64,000 nucleotides of DNA from Anaerolineae bacterium (GCA_022071955.1 JAJVIM010000020.1:62001-126000), one strand, 5' to 3'; counted from the first letter of the stretch, positions 8,668 to 17,549 are shown. The notes: a model not told the origin generated them from the letters alone. Translations and numbers: made by a program.

Positions 8668-11102
8668 CGATGGCTGTCCTTTGCTACGCTGATTTCAGTG
8701 AGCGGCCAGGCGAGGGTAACGCGGGTGCCCGCGCCCGGCCCGGAAGTGATGACCAGCCGGCCGCCAATCCGGGCGGCGCGCGCCCGCATAATACTCAACC
8801 CAAAATGGTCGCCGGCGGCGGGCTGCTGCGGATCAAATCCCTGGCCATCATCGCTGATGTCGATTGAGCCGTGGGCATCAAAAATACCCAACCGCACAGA
8901 AATCTTGCCGGCCTGAGCGTGACGGCTGGCATTGATGAGCGCTTCCTGCACCACCCGCACAATCTGTTCAATGTGGTTTGGCGGCACAAAAACCGGGTTT
9001 GTCAGCTCGGAAATCAGCTCAATCGGCGTGTCGCTGTTCAGGTTCACTTTTTTCACGGTTTCGGCCAGCCACGTTTGGAGCGATTGGTGAGGCTGCGGGT
9101 TTTGGCGCAGGCTGGCAATCGACTCACGCACTTCTTTGGCGGCGGCATCGATGGTTTGGCGAATCCTGGCAAATTCGGGCAACACGCCGGGCGGCTCGCT
9201 GTTTGCGGATAATTGAATCACCTGATCAATTTGGTAGCCCAAAAAACTGAGGGTTTGGGCCAGCCCATCGTGCATTTCAGAGGCGATGCGCTGGCGCTCT
9301 TCCAGCGCCGCGGCAATTTGTACCCGCCGGTGCAGATAGGCGTTTTCCAGGGCGATGGCCGCCCGGTTAACAAAACTTTCGGCCAGTTGCACTTCGTCAG
9401 CTCGCCACTGGCGCGGCCCGTTCCGGTCGATGATGAGCAAAAACTCGCCGGCCAATTTATTAGATAGTTTGAGCGGCAAACAGAGTACGGCCGCATTTGG
9501 AAATTGCCCGGCAAATTGCGCCGCCAGCCGGTGATCGGTGGTGGTATTGTCAAGGGCCACCGTCTGCGGTTTGGCCAGCATGTGCTGGCACAACCGCGAG
9601 TTGTTCAGGGCTTTTAGCGCCTGTTTGGTGGCGAGCGGGTCCAGCCCGTACCGGGACATACAGGTTAACGGCCCATCGGTTGCGGGCTGGCGCAGCGCCA
9701 GGGCAACGTTGCCGCCGAGCAGTTTGGCCGATTGTTCGGTTAAATGGCGCAGGATGGTATCAGCATCGAGCGTGGTGGTGAACTGCTCGCTAATGGCGTG
9801 GAGCAGGGCCAGCCGCTCAGCCCAGTATTCTGTTTCGCGGTGCAGCCGGGTAATTTCGGCTTCGGCCTGCTTGCGTTGGGTAATATTCTGAAACACCACT
9901 ACCGCGCCAATCAGTTCGCCACTTTCACGCAGCGGCGAGCTGATATATCGCACCGGAAAACTTGAGCCATCCTTTCGCCAGAAAACCTGGTCATTGCCCT
10001 TGCAGACAGAGCCGGATTTGTAACCGGCATGCAGCGGACATTCGGCTTCGGGGTAGGGGCTGCCATCGGCTTTGGAGTGGTGCCACGTGGCGTGGCTGGG
10101 CCGGCCAATGAGATCATCCACAGTGTAGCCCAGCATTTCCGCGGCGGCCTGATTAACAAAGGTGTGGCTGCCGTTTAAATCTACGCCAAAAATACCTTCG
10201 CCCGCAGAGTTTAACATCAGTTGGTGGCGACGGCCCAACTCGGCCAGCGCGTGTTCAACCCGGGCGCGCAGTTCAACCTCGCGGGTTAGTTCGGCGGTGC
10301 GCTCGGCCACCAAATCTTCCAGATGGTTGCGATACAGTTCCAGCGCTTCGGTGGCCCGTTTGTTTTCGATGAACAGTTCGCGGATGTAAACGTAGCCCAG
10401 CAGCGGAATGGCCAGCATATGAAAGCCATTGCCAATGGGGCACAGGATTTCGCCGTAGGCTTTATCCGTGAAAAAGTTGATCAGAATCAACACCTCGCCC
10501 AGCAGCAAAAACGCCAGCGCCACAATCACCACATTGCGCAGCCAGCCAGATTTGTTGAGCAGCAGCCCAATCGCGGTGGCCAGCAGCGCCGAAATTGCGC
10601 CGTGATACAGCCATGCCGCCCAGGTTTGGTGGAATTTCAACTCGGGCGCGGCGGCGCTAACGCCAAACCAGTACCATGCCGCAGCGACAAAACAAAAAAC
10701 CGTGGCTCCCAGGCCAATCTTCAAATAGCGCTGCGCCACCCGATTATCATCGAGCAAATAGCGCAAAAACGCGGCGGCAACTACCGTTGCCGCGGCCATT
10801 GTTAGCCCATGTTCCAGCGGCTCGGAGATAAAAGAACCGGAGCGGGCATCGGCGCCGGTGATCATTTGCATGGCCACGTGGCCAAACATGTAAAACTCGC
10901 GGCCAAACGCCAGACCAAAGCCCCAAACCAGCCACGCCTCGCGGGGCAGGTTATATTGGCGCTGTCGCAGCCAGGCAATGGCCAACAGGATGGCCCACAA
11001 TACGGCCGCCAGCCCGTAGCGCACCAGGTTGTTATCCAACTGCCCCGGCCCGCCGGCAAATTGAGTTATCAGCTCAAGAAAAAAATTGGCTTGACCATCC
11101 AT
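8664..11102 (-). CDS. membrane sensor histidine kinase (7TM-PAS-GAF-HisKA_3)
   Basis: I place the start at the ATG at 11102 (GGGGG upstream), giving 812 residues; a TTG at 11147 is possible. About seven membrane segments fill residues 20-245. A short coiled coil, a PAS domain (about 290-405, ending FQNITQRKQAEAEI), a GAF domain (about 430-590), a HisKA_3 dimerisation domain with the H-box ERQRIASEMHDGLAQ, and a HATPase domain (EALINASRHA, DDGQGFDP, GLSIMRARA) follow. This is the NarX/LiaS-like layout that pairs with LuxR-type regulators, and the cognate regulator follows with a four-base overlap. The signal sensed by the membrane part is unknown. CRP-like sites lie about 90-150 bases upstream. 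Confidence 0.93.
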   Translation of the reverse strand: MDGQANFFLELITQFAGGPGQLDNNLVRYGLAAVLWAILLAIAWLRQRQYNLPREAWLVWGFGLAFGREFYMFGHVAMQMITGADARSGSFISEPLEHGLTMAAATVVAAAFLRYLLDDNRVAQRYLKIGLGATVFCFVAAAWYWFGVSAAAPELKFHQTWAAWLYHGAISALLATAIGLLLNKSGWLRNVVIVALAFLLLGEVLILINFFTDKAYGEILCPIGNGFHMLAIPLLGYVYIRELFIENKRATEALELYRNHLEDLVAERTAELTREVELRARVEHALAELGRRHQLMLNSAGEGIFGVDLNGSHTFVNQAAAEMLGYTVDDLIGRPSHATWHHSKADGSPYPEAECPLHAGYKSGSVCKGNDQVFWRKDGSSFPVRYISSPLRESGELIGAVVVFQNITQRKQAEAEITRLHRETEYWAERLALLHAISEQFTTTLDADTILRHLTEQSAKLLGGNVALALRQPATDGPLTCMSRYGLDPLATKQALKALNNSRLCQHMLAKPQTVALDNTTTDHRLAAQFAGQFPNAAVLCLPLKLSNKLAGEFLLIIDRNGPRQWRADEVQLAESFVNRAAIALENAYLHRRVQIAAALEERQRIASEMHDGLAQTLSFLGYQIDQVIQLSANSEPPGVLPEFARIRQTIDAAAKEVRESIASLRQNPQPHQSLQTWLAETVKKVNLNSDTPIELISELTNPVFVPPNHIEQIVRVVQEALINASRHAQAGKISVRLGIFDAHGSIDISDDGQGFDPQQPAAGDHFGLSIMRARAARIGGRLVITSGPGAGTRVTLAWPLTEISVAKDSHR

Positions 11103-11188
11103 CGTGCTACCCCCAAGCCCGGTACTTGTGACATTGATGAGATGCAAGCCCCCCTTAATTCACAGTACGCTTTCATGTGAAATTTACA

Positions 11189-11249
11189 AGTGTCTAATGT
11201 CATTTATTTTTAGTGACATTTGGCACAAATTTTAGTGATAAATGTCACT
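11189..11249. promoter_or_regulatory. three phased CRP/FNR-like half-palindromes
   Basis: In the divergent region between the sensor kinase and the gene at 11327 lie AGTGATAAATGTCACT (11234-11249, exact match to xGTGA-N6-TCACx), AGTGACATTTGGCACA (11212-11227, one arm imperfect) and AGTGTCTAATGTCATT (11189-11204, weaker). Their centres are 22 and 23 bases apart, close to two helical turns, so bound dimers would sit on one face of the DNA. Overlapping arms also form a 10-bp inverted repeat (AGTGACATTT ... AAATGTCACT). A CRP/FNR-family regulator is inferred; no such gene is in the window. Confidence 0.6.
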
Positions 11250-11267
11250 TGCCGGGGTGGTGGTACA

Positions 11268-11284
11268 ACTCTTATTGTAAGAGT
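11268..11284. promoter_or_regulatory. short perfect palindrome before the 11327 gene
   Basis: ACTCTTA-TTG-TAAGAGT is a perfect 7-bp inverted repeat with a 3-base centre, 43 bases before the ATG at 11327. It could be an operator or an RNA hairpin in the 5' untranslated region. No T run follows, so it is not a terminator. Confidence 0.4.
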
Positions 11285-11326
11285 ACGGCCGATTCGCGTT
11301 TTTTATTCAGCAGGTTGAGGACAAAA

Positions 11327-13366
11327 ATGAACAATCAAATCACGGACCAATGTCGAATTCCGTCTCTGCGGCAAGCCTGCCGCGCCCAGAAAATTGTGGC
11401 TATCCTGGCTTCTGGTTTGCTGTTTGCCGGTTTTGGGTTGATGCTGCTGGCCCAGTTAACCGCCCCCGGAACGGCGATCGCTGCGCTGCAAACTACGCCC
11501 TCCGCCAATGCACTCACCATCGAGGTGACACCCGCGCCGCGGGCGGTGGGCTGGGTAACCGACCTTGACGGCCGGGCCTATTTTGATGGCTCCACCATCC
11601 ACGCCGGTGTGTTCAAGGAGCATCGTTACCTGGGGGCGCTGCAATTTGACCTGTCGGCGGTGCCGGCCGGCGCCACAATCCTGTCCGCCGAGCTGGAACT
11701 GACCGGGCTGGATAGCCAGTACACGGCCATCACCGGCACGTGGCAGGTGCGGCTGCTGGAGTCAACCATCGATGACCGCTGGCTGCTGCTGGATTACCCA
11801 CTCTTGCAGCAGGCCGCGGTGGAGATGGCCATTGGCCCGGCGCTGCCGGCCGCGGAGTTGCAGGCAGGGCAGACCAACCGGCTGGCCTTTGAGGCTGGGC
11901 AGGTGGCGGCGCTGCAAGCGCATTTGCCCAACGGGCTGGTCTCGTTTCGCATCGATGGGCCGGCCGGCGACGAGCAAAACCTGTTCACCTGGGACAGCGG
12001 CTTTCGGGCCGGTGAAATTTTGTCAACCCCGCCGCTGCTGCGGCTGGTGGTGGAACCCATCGCCGAAGAAGATTACGTAATTGTCACCGCCACGGCCACT
12101 CCGGAAAATGTGGTCACCCGCGCCGCGCTGGCGGCAACGGCCACGCAGATTGCGGCCAAAATTGGCACCTTTACCCCGGCCCCGCCCAACTGGATCACGC
12201 CGGTGGTCATCCAGCCCAGCCCAACCCCGGCCAACGCCGCCACCGCCAATTTTAATGTGGCAGTTCTCACCGCCGAGGCGTTTCTGTTTGGCACCGCCAC
12301 GCCGCTGCCGTTTAACGCCTGGACGGCCACTCCGGCGGCTACCAGTACCCCACCGGCTCCGGCTGCGCTGGTGATTGTGACCAGCACCCCCACCCCGGAA
12401 AATATTGTCACGGTGGCCGCGCTGGCCCGCCGGGCAACCACGGTGGCGGAGGCAACCGGAACCTACACGCCCGTGCCCAAAAACTGGGTCACGCCGATGA
12501 TCGTTACTCCGCGCCCCGGCCAGCCGCCGGCGGCCAACCCGGCCACCGCCACATTTCAGGCGCAGGTGGCCACCGCCGAAGCCTACCTGTTGGGGCCGCT
12601 GGCCGCGCTGCCCAATGTGTGGACGGCCACACCGACGCCGATCCTGATTCCGGTTCAGGGTGACATCGCTACGCCGTGGATTACGGCCACGCCAACGCCC
12701 ACCGCACCGCCTGTTCCCGAGCTGCTGCTGGGCAAAATCGCCTTTTTGTCCAACCGTTCCGGCGGGCCGGAGCCGCTGCGCAACCCGCTGGTGTACGTGA
12801 TCGACCCGGACGGCTCCAACCTGAGCCTGCTGGTAGACCCCTCAATTTATACCGCCGCGGCTGACCGCGATCAGTTTTCGCCGGACCAGCGCTACCGGGC
12901 TTTTGTTAAAGATACCACCCGCTTCGAAAATCGCGCCGTGCCGGCCATTTTTAAATTTGATTATTACGATGACTCGGAGCAGCAGCTCACCTTTTTTGGC
13001 GCGGGCGCAGCCTGGGACCCGGTCTGGTCGCCCGCCGGCCAGCTCGCCTTTGTTTCCAACGACACCCGCGATGACGAAATTTGGGTGGTCAATGCCGATG
13101 GTTCAGCCGTGCAGCGCCTGACCCGCACCAACGAGGATTACAACGCCCGTGAGTCCGGCAAAGACACTTTTCTGCCGGAACAAAACGGCCACCCGTCGTG
13201 GTCGCCGGATGGCACGCAGTTGGTTTTTTGGTCCAATCGCACCGGCCACCGCCAAATCTGGATAATGGACGCCAACGGCGAAAATCCGCGCAGCCTCAGC
13301 ACCACCGGCTACGATGATTGGGACCCGGTTTGGATCAAATATACTGATCCGGCCCGCATCCCGTAA
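11327..13366 (+). CDS. anchored surface protein: DNRLRE-like, repeat linkers, TolB-like propeller
   Basis: The start is the ATG at 11327 with GAGG eight bases upstream; 679 residues. A basic N-terminus and hydrophobic segment (about residues 22-48) act as signal or anchor. A jelly-roll, carbohydrate-binding-like domain with the pattern of DNRLRE/CBM96 modules follows (about 65-245; AYFDGSTIHAG, LGALQFDLS). Two related Thr/Pro-rich repeats (about 250-460) begin with TATPENVVT and STPTPENIVT and each contains a W-[IV]-TP step. The C-terminal 200 residues hold PD40/TolB-like blades (IAFLSNRSG, DPVWSPAG, HPSWSPDGTQLVFWSNRTG). Such proteins are typical of Chloroflexota surfaces; the ligand is unknown. 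A terminator follows the stop. Confidence 0.75.
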   Translation: MNNQITDQCRIPSLRQACRAQKIVAILASGLLFAGFGLMLLAQLTAPGTAIAALQTTPSANALTIEVTPAPRAVGWVTDLDGRAYFDGSTIHAGVFKEHRYLGALQFDLSAVPAGATILSAELELTGLDSQYTAITGTWQVRLLESTIDDRWLLLDYPLLQQAAVEMAIGPALPAAELQAGQTNRLAFEAGQVAALQAHLPNGLVSFRIDGPAGDEQNLFTWDSGFRAGEILSTPPLLRLVVEPIAEEDYVIVTATATPENVVTRAALAATATQIAAKIGTFTPAPPNWITPVVIQPSPTPANAATANFNVAVLTAEAFLFGTATPLPFNAWTATPAATSTPPAPAALVIVTSTPTPENIVTVAALARRATTVAEATGTYTPVPKNWVTPMIVTPRPGQPPAANPATATFQAQVATAEAYLLGPLAALPNVWTATPTPILIPVQGDIATPWITATPTPTAPPVPELLLGKIAFLSNRSGGPEPLRNPLVYVIDPDGSNLSLLVDPSIYTAAADRDQFSPDQRYRAFVKDTTRFENRAVPAIFKFDYYDDSEQQLTFFGAGAAWDPVWSPAGQLAFVSNDTRDDEIWVVNADGSAVQRLTRTNEDYNARESGKDTFLPEQNGHPSWSPDGTQLVFWSNRTGHRQIWIMDANGENPRSLSTTGYDDWDPVWIKYTDPARIP

Positions 13367-13402
13367 CTCGCCGGAAATCTGTGTTTGTTGGCCAGAAAAA
13401 CC

Positions 13403-13441
13403 AAAAAGCCGGTCGGGGCAAACGCCCCGACCGGCTTTTTT
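13403..13441. terminator. bidirectional terminator between convergent genes
   Basis: A perfect 12-bp GC-rich stem (GCCGGTCGGGGC/GCCCCGACCGGC, loop AAAC) is flanked by an A run on the left and a T run on the right, so it can terminate both the plus-strand propeller gene and the minus-strand leuS. Confidence 0.95.
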
Positions 13442-13460
13442 GATCCTCAATTGTGCCGCT

Positions 13461-16010
13461 TTAGCGCACCACAATATTCACCAATCGGCCCGGCACGTAA
13501 ATCACTTTGATGATTTGCTGGCCGTCGGTGTATTTTTTAACGCCATCCAGCGCCTGAGCCTGGGTTTTGGCCGTGTCGGCGTCCACTTCGGCGGGCAGTT
13601 CCAGTTTGTCGCGGACTTTGCCGTTAACCTGCACCGCAATTTCGATGACGTCTTCTTTGGCCAGTTCTTCGTCCCACTGCGGCCACATTTGCTGGTGCAC
13701 GCTGTACGGCTGGCCAACCTGTTCCCACAATTCTTCGGCGACGTGCGGAAAGCCGGGAGCCAGCAGCAGAACCAGCGTGCGGACGGCCTCAGCCCACTCG
13801 GCCGAACCGACCAGCGCCGGAGCGCTGTTGCGCAGTGCGATCAGCGCGTTGGTGTACTCCATCAACCCGGCGACCATCGTGTTAAAAGTGAAATCCTCAA
13901 TATCTTTGGTCACGCGCCGGATGGCCTGATGCTGCTTTCGTTTCAGTTCGCGCACATCGGCGGCGGTGGGCTGGTTGCTGCCCGGCTGCGAGTTCGTCGC
14001 CACGTCCCACACCCGCTCCAAAAAGCGCTCGACGCCCAAAATGCCGTTGCTGTCCCACGGCCCGCCCTGATCCCAGCGGAAGCCAAACATCAGGTAGCCG
14101 CGCACGGTGTCGGCCCCGTATTCCTGCACCAAATCATCCGGGGCGATGACGTTGCCCCGGCTTTTGCTCATTTTTTCGCGGTCTTCGCCCAGAATGATGC
14201 CCTGGTTGAACAGGTTGTCCATCGGCTCGGTAAACCTGACCACGCCCATATCGTGCATCGCTTTGGTGAAAAAGCGGGTGTACAGCAGGTGCATGGTGGC
14301 GTGCTCAATACCGCCGGTGTACTGATCAACCGGCAGCCAGTAGCCGCCCTCGGCGGGGTTGAACGGCACGTCATCCGGCGACAGCGTTTCGCCGGCTTTC
14401 CAGTGCGGGTCCATGTAAGCGTACTGGTACCAGCTTGAGCACATAAAGGTGTCCATCGTGTCGGTTTCGCGCTCGGCGGGGCCGCCGCACTGCGGGCAGG
14501 TCACTTTTTTGAAGCCCTCGTGAAACTTCAGCGGCGATTCGCCGGTGGGCATAAATTCCACGTCCTCCGGCAGCAGGACCGGCAAATCCTCATACGGTAC
14601 CGGCACAATCCCGCAGGTGGGGCAGGTGATCATCGGGATGGGGCAGCCCCAGTAGCGCTGGCGGCTGATCAGCCAGTCGCGCAGGCGATAGGTGACCGTC
14701 CCTTTGCCGATGCCTTCGGCTTCCAGCCAGGCGATGACCGCCCGCAGCCCCTCGGTTTGCGGGGTCAGTTCGGCGGGCAGGCCGTATTCTTTGGCCAGTT
14801 CCGGCGTCCAGTCATCCAAACTGTACTTGGCGATGGTCGGCAGGCCGCTGAACTGGCCGCTGTTGTGCATCATGCCGGGCGCGGCGTAGGCTTCGGTAAA
14901 CGGCTGGCCGTCCCAATCCGCCGGAGCAACGACCACCGGAATCGGCAGGCCGTATTTTTGGGCAAAGGCAAAGTCGCGCTCATCGCCGCAGGGCACGGCC
15001 ATAATCGCGCCGGTGCCGTAGGTCATCAACACGTAATCGGCAATCCAGATGGGGATGCGCTCGCCGTTGACCGGGTTGATGGCGTACGCCCCGGTGAAGA
15101 CGCCGGTTTTCTCTTTTTCGGTGGACAGCCGGTCGATTTCCGTTTGGCGGGTGGCCTTTTCCACGTAGGCGTCCACTTCGGCGCGCTGCCCGGCGGTGGT
15201 CAGCTCGGCCACCAGCGGGTGTTCCGGGGCCAGCACCATAAACGATGCGCCCCACAGGGTATCGGGCCGGGTGGTGAAAACGGGCAGCTCGTCGCCGCGC
15301 TCGGTTTTAAACACAACTTCCGCGCCATCGCTGCGGCCAATCCAGTTGTTTTGCATGGCCCGCACTCGCTCCGGCCAGTTCAACTCAGAAAAGTCCAGCA
15401 GTTGGTCGGCGTAGTTGGTGATTTTAAAGTACCACTGGTCCAAATCTTTTTTGATCACCGGCGTGCCGCAGCGTTCGCAGTGGCGGTCTTCGCCCCACAC
15501 CTGCTCGCGGGCCAGGGTGGTGTTGCAGGTGGGGCAAAAATCCACCGGCGACATTTTTTTATAGGCCAGCCCCATATCGTAAAATTTGCGAAAGAACCAC
15601 TGCGTCCACTGGTAGTAGTCGGGATCGCTGGTGATGCATTCGCGGCTCCAGTCGAACATGGCACCCATGCTGCGTAGTTGGCCGCGCATGCGTTCGATGT
15701 TGGCGTACGTCCATTTGCGGGGATGGATACCGCGCTTGATGGCGGCGTTTTCGGCGGGCAGGCCAAAGCTGTCGAAGCCCATTGGGAAGACCACATTGTA
15801 GCCTTTCATGCGCATCCAGCGGGCGCGGACATCGCTGGGGGCCATGGCGTACCAGTGGCCCATGTGCAGATCGCCGCTGGGGTAGGGGTACATGGTCATG
15901 GCGTAGTATTTGGGTTGGGTGGGGTCAACCTTGGCCCGGTACAGGCCGTCGGCGTCCCATTTGGCCTGCCATTTCGCTTCAAAAGCTCTGGGGTTGTATC
16001 TTTCAGACAT
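13461..16010 (-). CDS. leuS: leucyl-tRNA synthetase
   Basis: This 849-residue class I synthetase charges tRNA-Leu in the cytoplasm. The HIGH signature appears as HMGH in MYPYPSGDLHMGHWY (near residue 50) and the KMSKS signature as EKMSKSRGN (near residue 617). Between them lies the CP1 editing domain (TTRPDTLWGASFMVLAPEHP, and YGTGAIMAVPCGDERD), which clears mischarged tRNA. Zinc-binding CxxC pairs are present (CPTCNTTL, CERCGTP). Length is as expected for bacterial LeuRS. It is preceded by an unusually long leader of about 530 bases holding a repeat element and a Leu-rich attenuator-like region, described separately. Confidence 0.98.
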   Translation of the reverse strand: MSERYNPRAFEAKWQAKWDADGLYRAKVDPTQPKYYAMTMYPYPSGDLHMGHWYAMAPSDVRARWMRMKGYNVVFPMGFDSFGLPAENAAIKRGIHPRKWTYANIERMRGQLRSMGAMFDWSRECITSDPDYYQWTQWFFRKFYDMGLAYKKMSPVDFCPTCNTTLAREQVWGEDRHCERCGTPVIKKDLDQWYFKITNYADQLLDFSELNWPERVRAMQNNWIGRSDGAEVVFKTERGDELPVFTTRPDTLWGASFMVLAPEHPLVAELTTAGQRAEVDAYVEKATRQTEIDRLSTEKEKTGVFTGAYAINPVNGERIPIWIADYVLMTYGTGAIMAVPCGDERDFAFAQKYGLPIPVVVAPADWDGQPFTEAYAAPGMMHNSGQFSGLPTIAKYSLDDWTPELAKEYGLPAELTPQTEGLRAVIAWLEAEGIGKGTVTYRLRDWLISRQRYWGCPIPMITCPTCGIVPVPYEDLPVLLPEDVEFMPTGESPLKFHEGFKKVTCPQCGGPAERETDTMDTFMCSSWYQYAYMDPHWKAGETLSPDDVPFNPAEGGYWLPVDQYTGGIEHATMHLLYTRFFTKAMHDMGVVRFTEPMDNLFNQGIILGEDREKMSKSRGNVIAPDDLVQEYGADTVRGYLMFGFRWDQGGPWDSNGILGVERFLERVWDVATNSQPGSNQPTAADVRELKRKQHQAIRRVTKDIEDFTFNTMVAGLMEYTNALIALRNSAPALVGSAEWAEAVRTLVLLLAPGFPHVAEELWEQVGQPYSVHQQMWPQWDEELAKEDVIEIAVQVNGKVRDKLELPAEVDADTAKTQAQALDGVKKYTDGQQIIKVIYVPGRLVNIVVR

Positions 16011-16084
16011 GTCTGCTTCCTCTATTAGACAGAATTTACAGGATGTTATTCGCTTTCAAAAAACTCGCAGATTTACACAGAAAT

Positions 16085-16245
16085 ATATAAATTTTCCCCT
16101 CACCCCCTACCCCCCTCTCCCAGCGGGAGAGGGGGATTCTTTTTTGAGGTGAGGTTTTGGGCGGCAACGCCGCCCAAAACCTCACCTCTTTCAAACTTCC
16201 CCTCCCCACAAAGTGGGGAGGGGGTAGGGGGAGGGGTAAAAGATA
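16085..16245. repeat. compound palindromic repeat element, copy 1
   Basis: A 160-bp structure lies in the leuS 5' leader. Its centre is a perfect 20-bp inverted repeat with a 3-base loop (16146-16165/16169-16188, core TTTTGGGCGGC AAC). Each side has a GC-rich hairpin (CTCTCCCAGCGGGAGAG left; CTCCCCACAAAGTGGGGAG right). The outer ends are near-identical inverted C-rich tracts of about 28 bases. The same design recurs at 27640-27800. No ORF is inside. It resembles a MITE or a large REP element. Confidence 0.7.
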
Positions 16246-16308
16246 TGTGTTAAGCTACACGTTACGCATTACCTGAGAAGTCTGTGTTCACCTGTGGACG
16301 TTACCAAC

Positions 16309-16336
16309 AAAAAAGCCGGTCATCCCGACCGGCTTT
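16309..16336 (-). terminator. attenuator-type terminator upstream of leuS
   Basis: On the minus strand the stem AAAGCCGGTC/GACCGGCTTT with loop GGGAT is followed by a T run. It lies about 300 bases before leuS and 20 bases after the leader-peptide stop. The segment CGGGATG spanning its loop is exactly complementary to CATCCCG inside the leader peptide's codons 32-34 (16381-16389), so an alternative antiterminator can form. Confidence 0.75.
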
Positions 16337-16356
16337 GTATGCAAAGACGTGCTGCG

Positions 16357-16482
16357 TTATCCCCCGCAGGGGAGGAACCGCCGGGATGGATATTCAATGA
16401 AGCCACTAAGGTTTTCGGGCAGGGCCAACCGCAGTTGCCGGAGCACATATATGCTGATGTGAATACCCTGATTGCGCTTCAT
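16357..16482 (-). CDS. Leu-rich leader peptide of a leuS attenuator (putative)
   Basis: A 41-codon frame begins with ATG at 16482 and ends with TAA at 16357. It encodes MKRNQGIHISIYVLRQLRLA and continues LPENL: five Leu (residues 14, 17, 19, 21 and 25) in twelve residues, four of them in the first eight, preceded by several Ile and a Val. The peptide ends PSRRFLPCGG. Only a weak ribosome site is seen (GGGATTGAG). The stop is 20 bases before an intrinsic terminator whose loop can instead pair with codons 32-34. A ribosome stalled on the Leu codons would leave that segment free and favour read-through into leuS, whereas a ribosome reaching the stop would cover it and allow termination. This is classical attenuation logic, inferred from sequence; no homologue is known to me. 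Confidence 0.55.
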   Translation of the reverse strand: MKRNQGIHISIYVLRQLRLALPENLSGFIEYPSRRFLPCGG

Positions 16483-16547
16483 GTCTCAATCCCAACGATT
16501 TTACTGTGTTACGGTCAATTCGCCAAAATGTTGGTTATGTGACGCCT

Positions 16548-16576
16548 ATTCTACCACAAACCTTACCGGCTGTCGA
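16548..16576 (-). promoter_or_regulatory. sigma-70-type promoter of the leuS leader
   Basis: On the minus strand TCGACA (16576-16571) and TAGAAT (16553-16548) are separated by 17 bases, each one base from consensus. Transcription would start near 16541, just after the ilvE stop and about 60 bases before the leader peptide. A second, weaker pair (TTGGCG-N17-TAAAAT, -10 at 16503-16498) lies downstream. Confidence 0.6.
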
Positions 16577-16580
16577 TAGC

Positions 16581-17504
16581 CTATTTAACCGGCGTCAACC
16601 AGCCGTGGCGATCCGGCACTTCGCCGGTAATGATGGCAAAAAAGTCGGACTGAATTTCTTCGGTGATGGGGCCGCGCGAGCCGCTGCCAATCACGTTGCC
16701 ATCGATGCTTTTGACCGGGGTGATTTCGGCGGCGGTGCCGGTGAAAAAGACTTCGTCGGCAATGTAGAGCATTTCTCGCGGGATTTGCTGCTCCACCACT
16801 TTGTAGCCTTTTTCTTCGGCCAGGGTGATGGCAAACTGGCGGGTGATGCCGGTTAAAATGGAGTTGCCGCGCGGCGGGGTAAATATCACGCCATCGAGCA
16901 CCACAAAAATGTTCTCGCCACTGCCTTCGCTAACGTAGCCCTGCACATCCAGCACAATGCCTTCGGCGTAACCGTGGCGTTTGGCTTCCATCACCACCAT
17001 CTGCGAGTTGATGTAGTTGCCGCCGGCTTTGGCCATCGAGGGGTGGGTATCCGGGGCCATGCGCCGCCAACTGCTCACGCCGACATCCACGCCTTTTTCC
17101 AGCGCGTCTGCGCCCAAATACGCGCCCCATTCCCAGGTGGCAATTATCAACTGTACCGGGCAGGCGCGCGGATCAACGCCCAGTACCTCGTAGCCGCGAA
17201 AGGCCAGCGGCCGGATGTAGCAGGCGTTGTGCTTGTTTTTGGCCACTGTTTCAATGATGGCCTGGCTAACCTGTTCCGGGGTAAAAGGAATAGGCATATT
17301 GATAATTTTGCCGCTGTTGAAAAAGCGCTTAACGTGCGCTTTCAGGCCCAAAATAGCCGGGCCGGCCGGCGTTTGGTAAGCCCGAATGCCTTCAAAAATG
17401 CTGGTGCCGTAGTGCAGTACGTGCGACAGCACGTGGACTTTGGCCTCGTCCCACGGTACAAGTGCGCCATCAAACCAGATAAATTCTGACTTTGGAATCG
17501 CCAT
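16581..17504 (-). CDS. ilvE: branched-chain amino-acid aminotransferase
   Basis: This 307-residue PLP enzyme belongs to fold type IV and transfers the amino group between glutamate and the 2-oxo acids of Leu, Ile and Val. Signatures: [19 protein letters not shown] at the N-terminus, [13 protein letters not shown], the PLP-lysine region [12 protein letters not shown] (near residue 157) and [10 protein letters not shown]. Length and motifs match bacterial IlvE; a D-amino-acid transaminase is less likely given the [11 protein letters not shown] context. The gene lies upstream of leuS on the same strand, with the putative Leu-responsive leader in between, so both ends of leucine metabolism (synthesis and tRNA charging) are side by side. 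Confidence 0.95.
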   Translation of the reverse strand: MAIPKSEFIWFDGALVPWDEAKVHVLSHVLHYGTSIFEGIRAYQTPAGPAILGLKAHVKRFFNSGKIINMPIPFTPEQVSQAIIETVAKNKHNACYIRPLAFRGYEVLGVDPRACPVQLIIATWEWGAYLGADALEKGVDVGVSSWRRMAPDTHPSMAKAGGNYINSQMVVMEAKRHGYAEGIVLDVQGYVSEGSGENIFVVLDGVIFTPPRGNSILTGITRQFAITLAEEKGYKVVEQQIPREMLYIADEVFFTGTAAEITPVKSIDGNVIGSGSRGPITEEIQSDFFAIITGEVPDRHGWLTPVK

Positions 17505-17549
17505 CGAAACAGGTCTCCCTTGCTAAAAATTTGGGCTATTGTACCCAAA

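Noticed and set aside
8664-11147. TTG at 11147 as start of the sensor kinase
   Set aside because: The ATG at 11102 has a suitable ribosome site and precedes the first membrane helix; the extra 15 residues add nothing recognisable.
16294-16542. Plus-strand 82-codon ORF over the leuS leader
   Set aside because: It reads through the minus-strand terminator and leader peptide and has no family or ribosome site.
16337-16580. T-box riboswitch before leuS
   Set aside because: The position fits, but the GGTGGNACC-type antiterminator consensus was not found on the minus strand, whereas a Leu-rich ORF with alternative pairing was.
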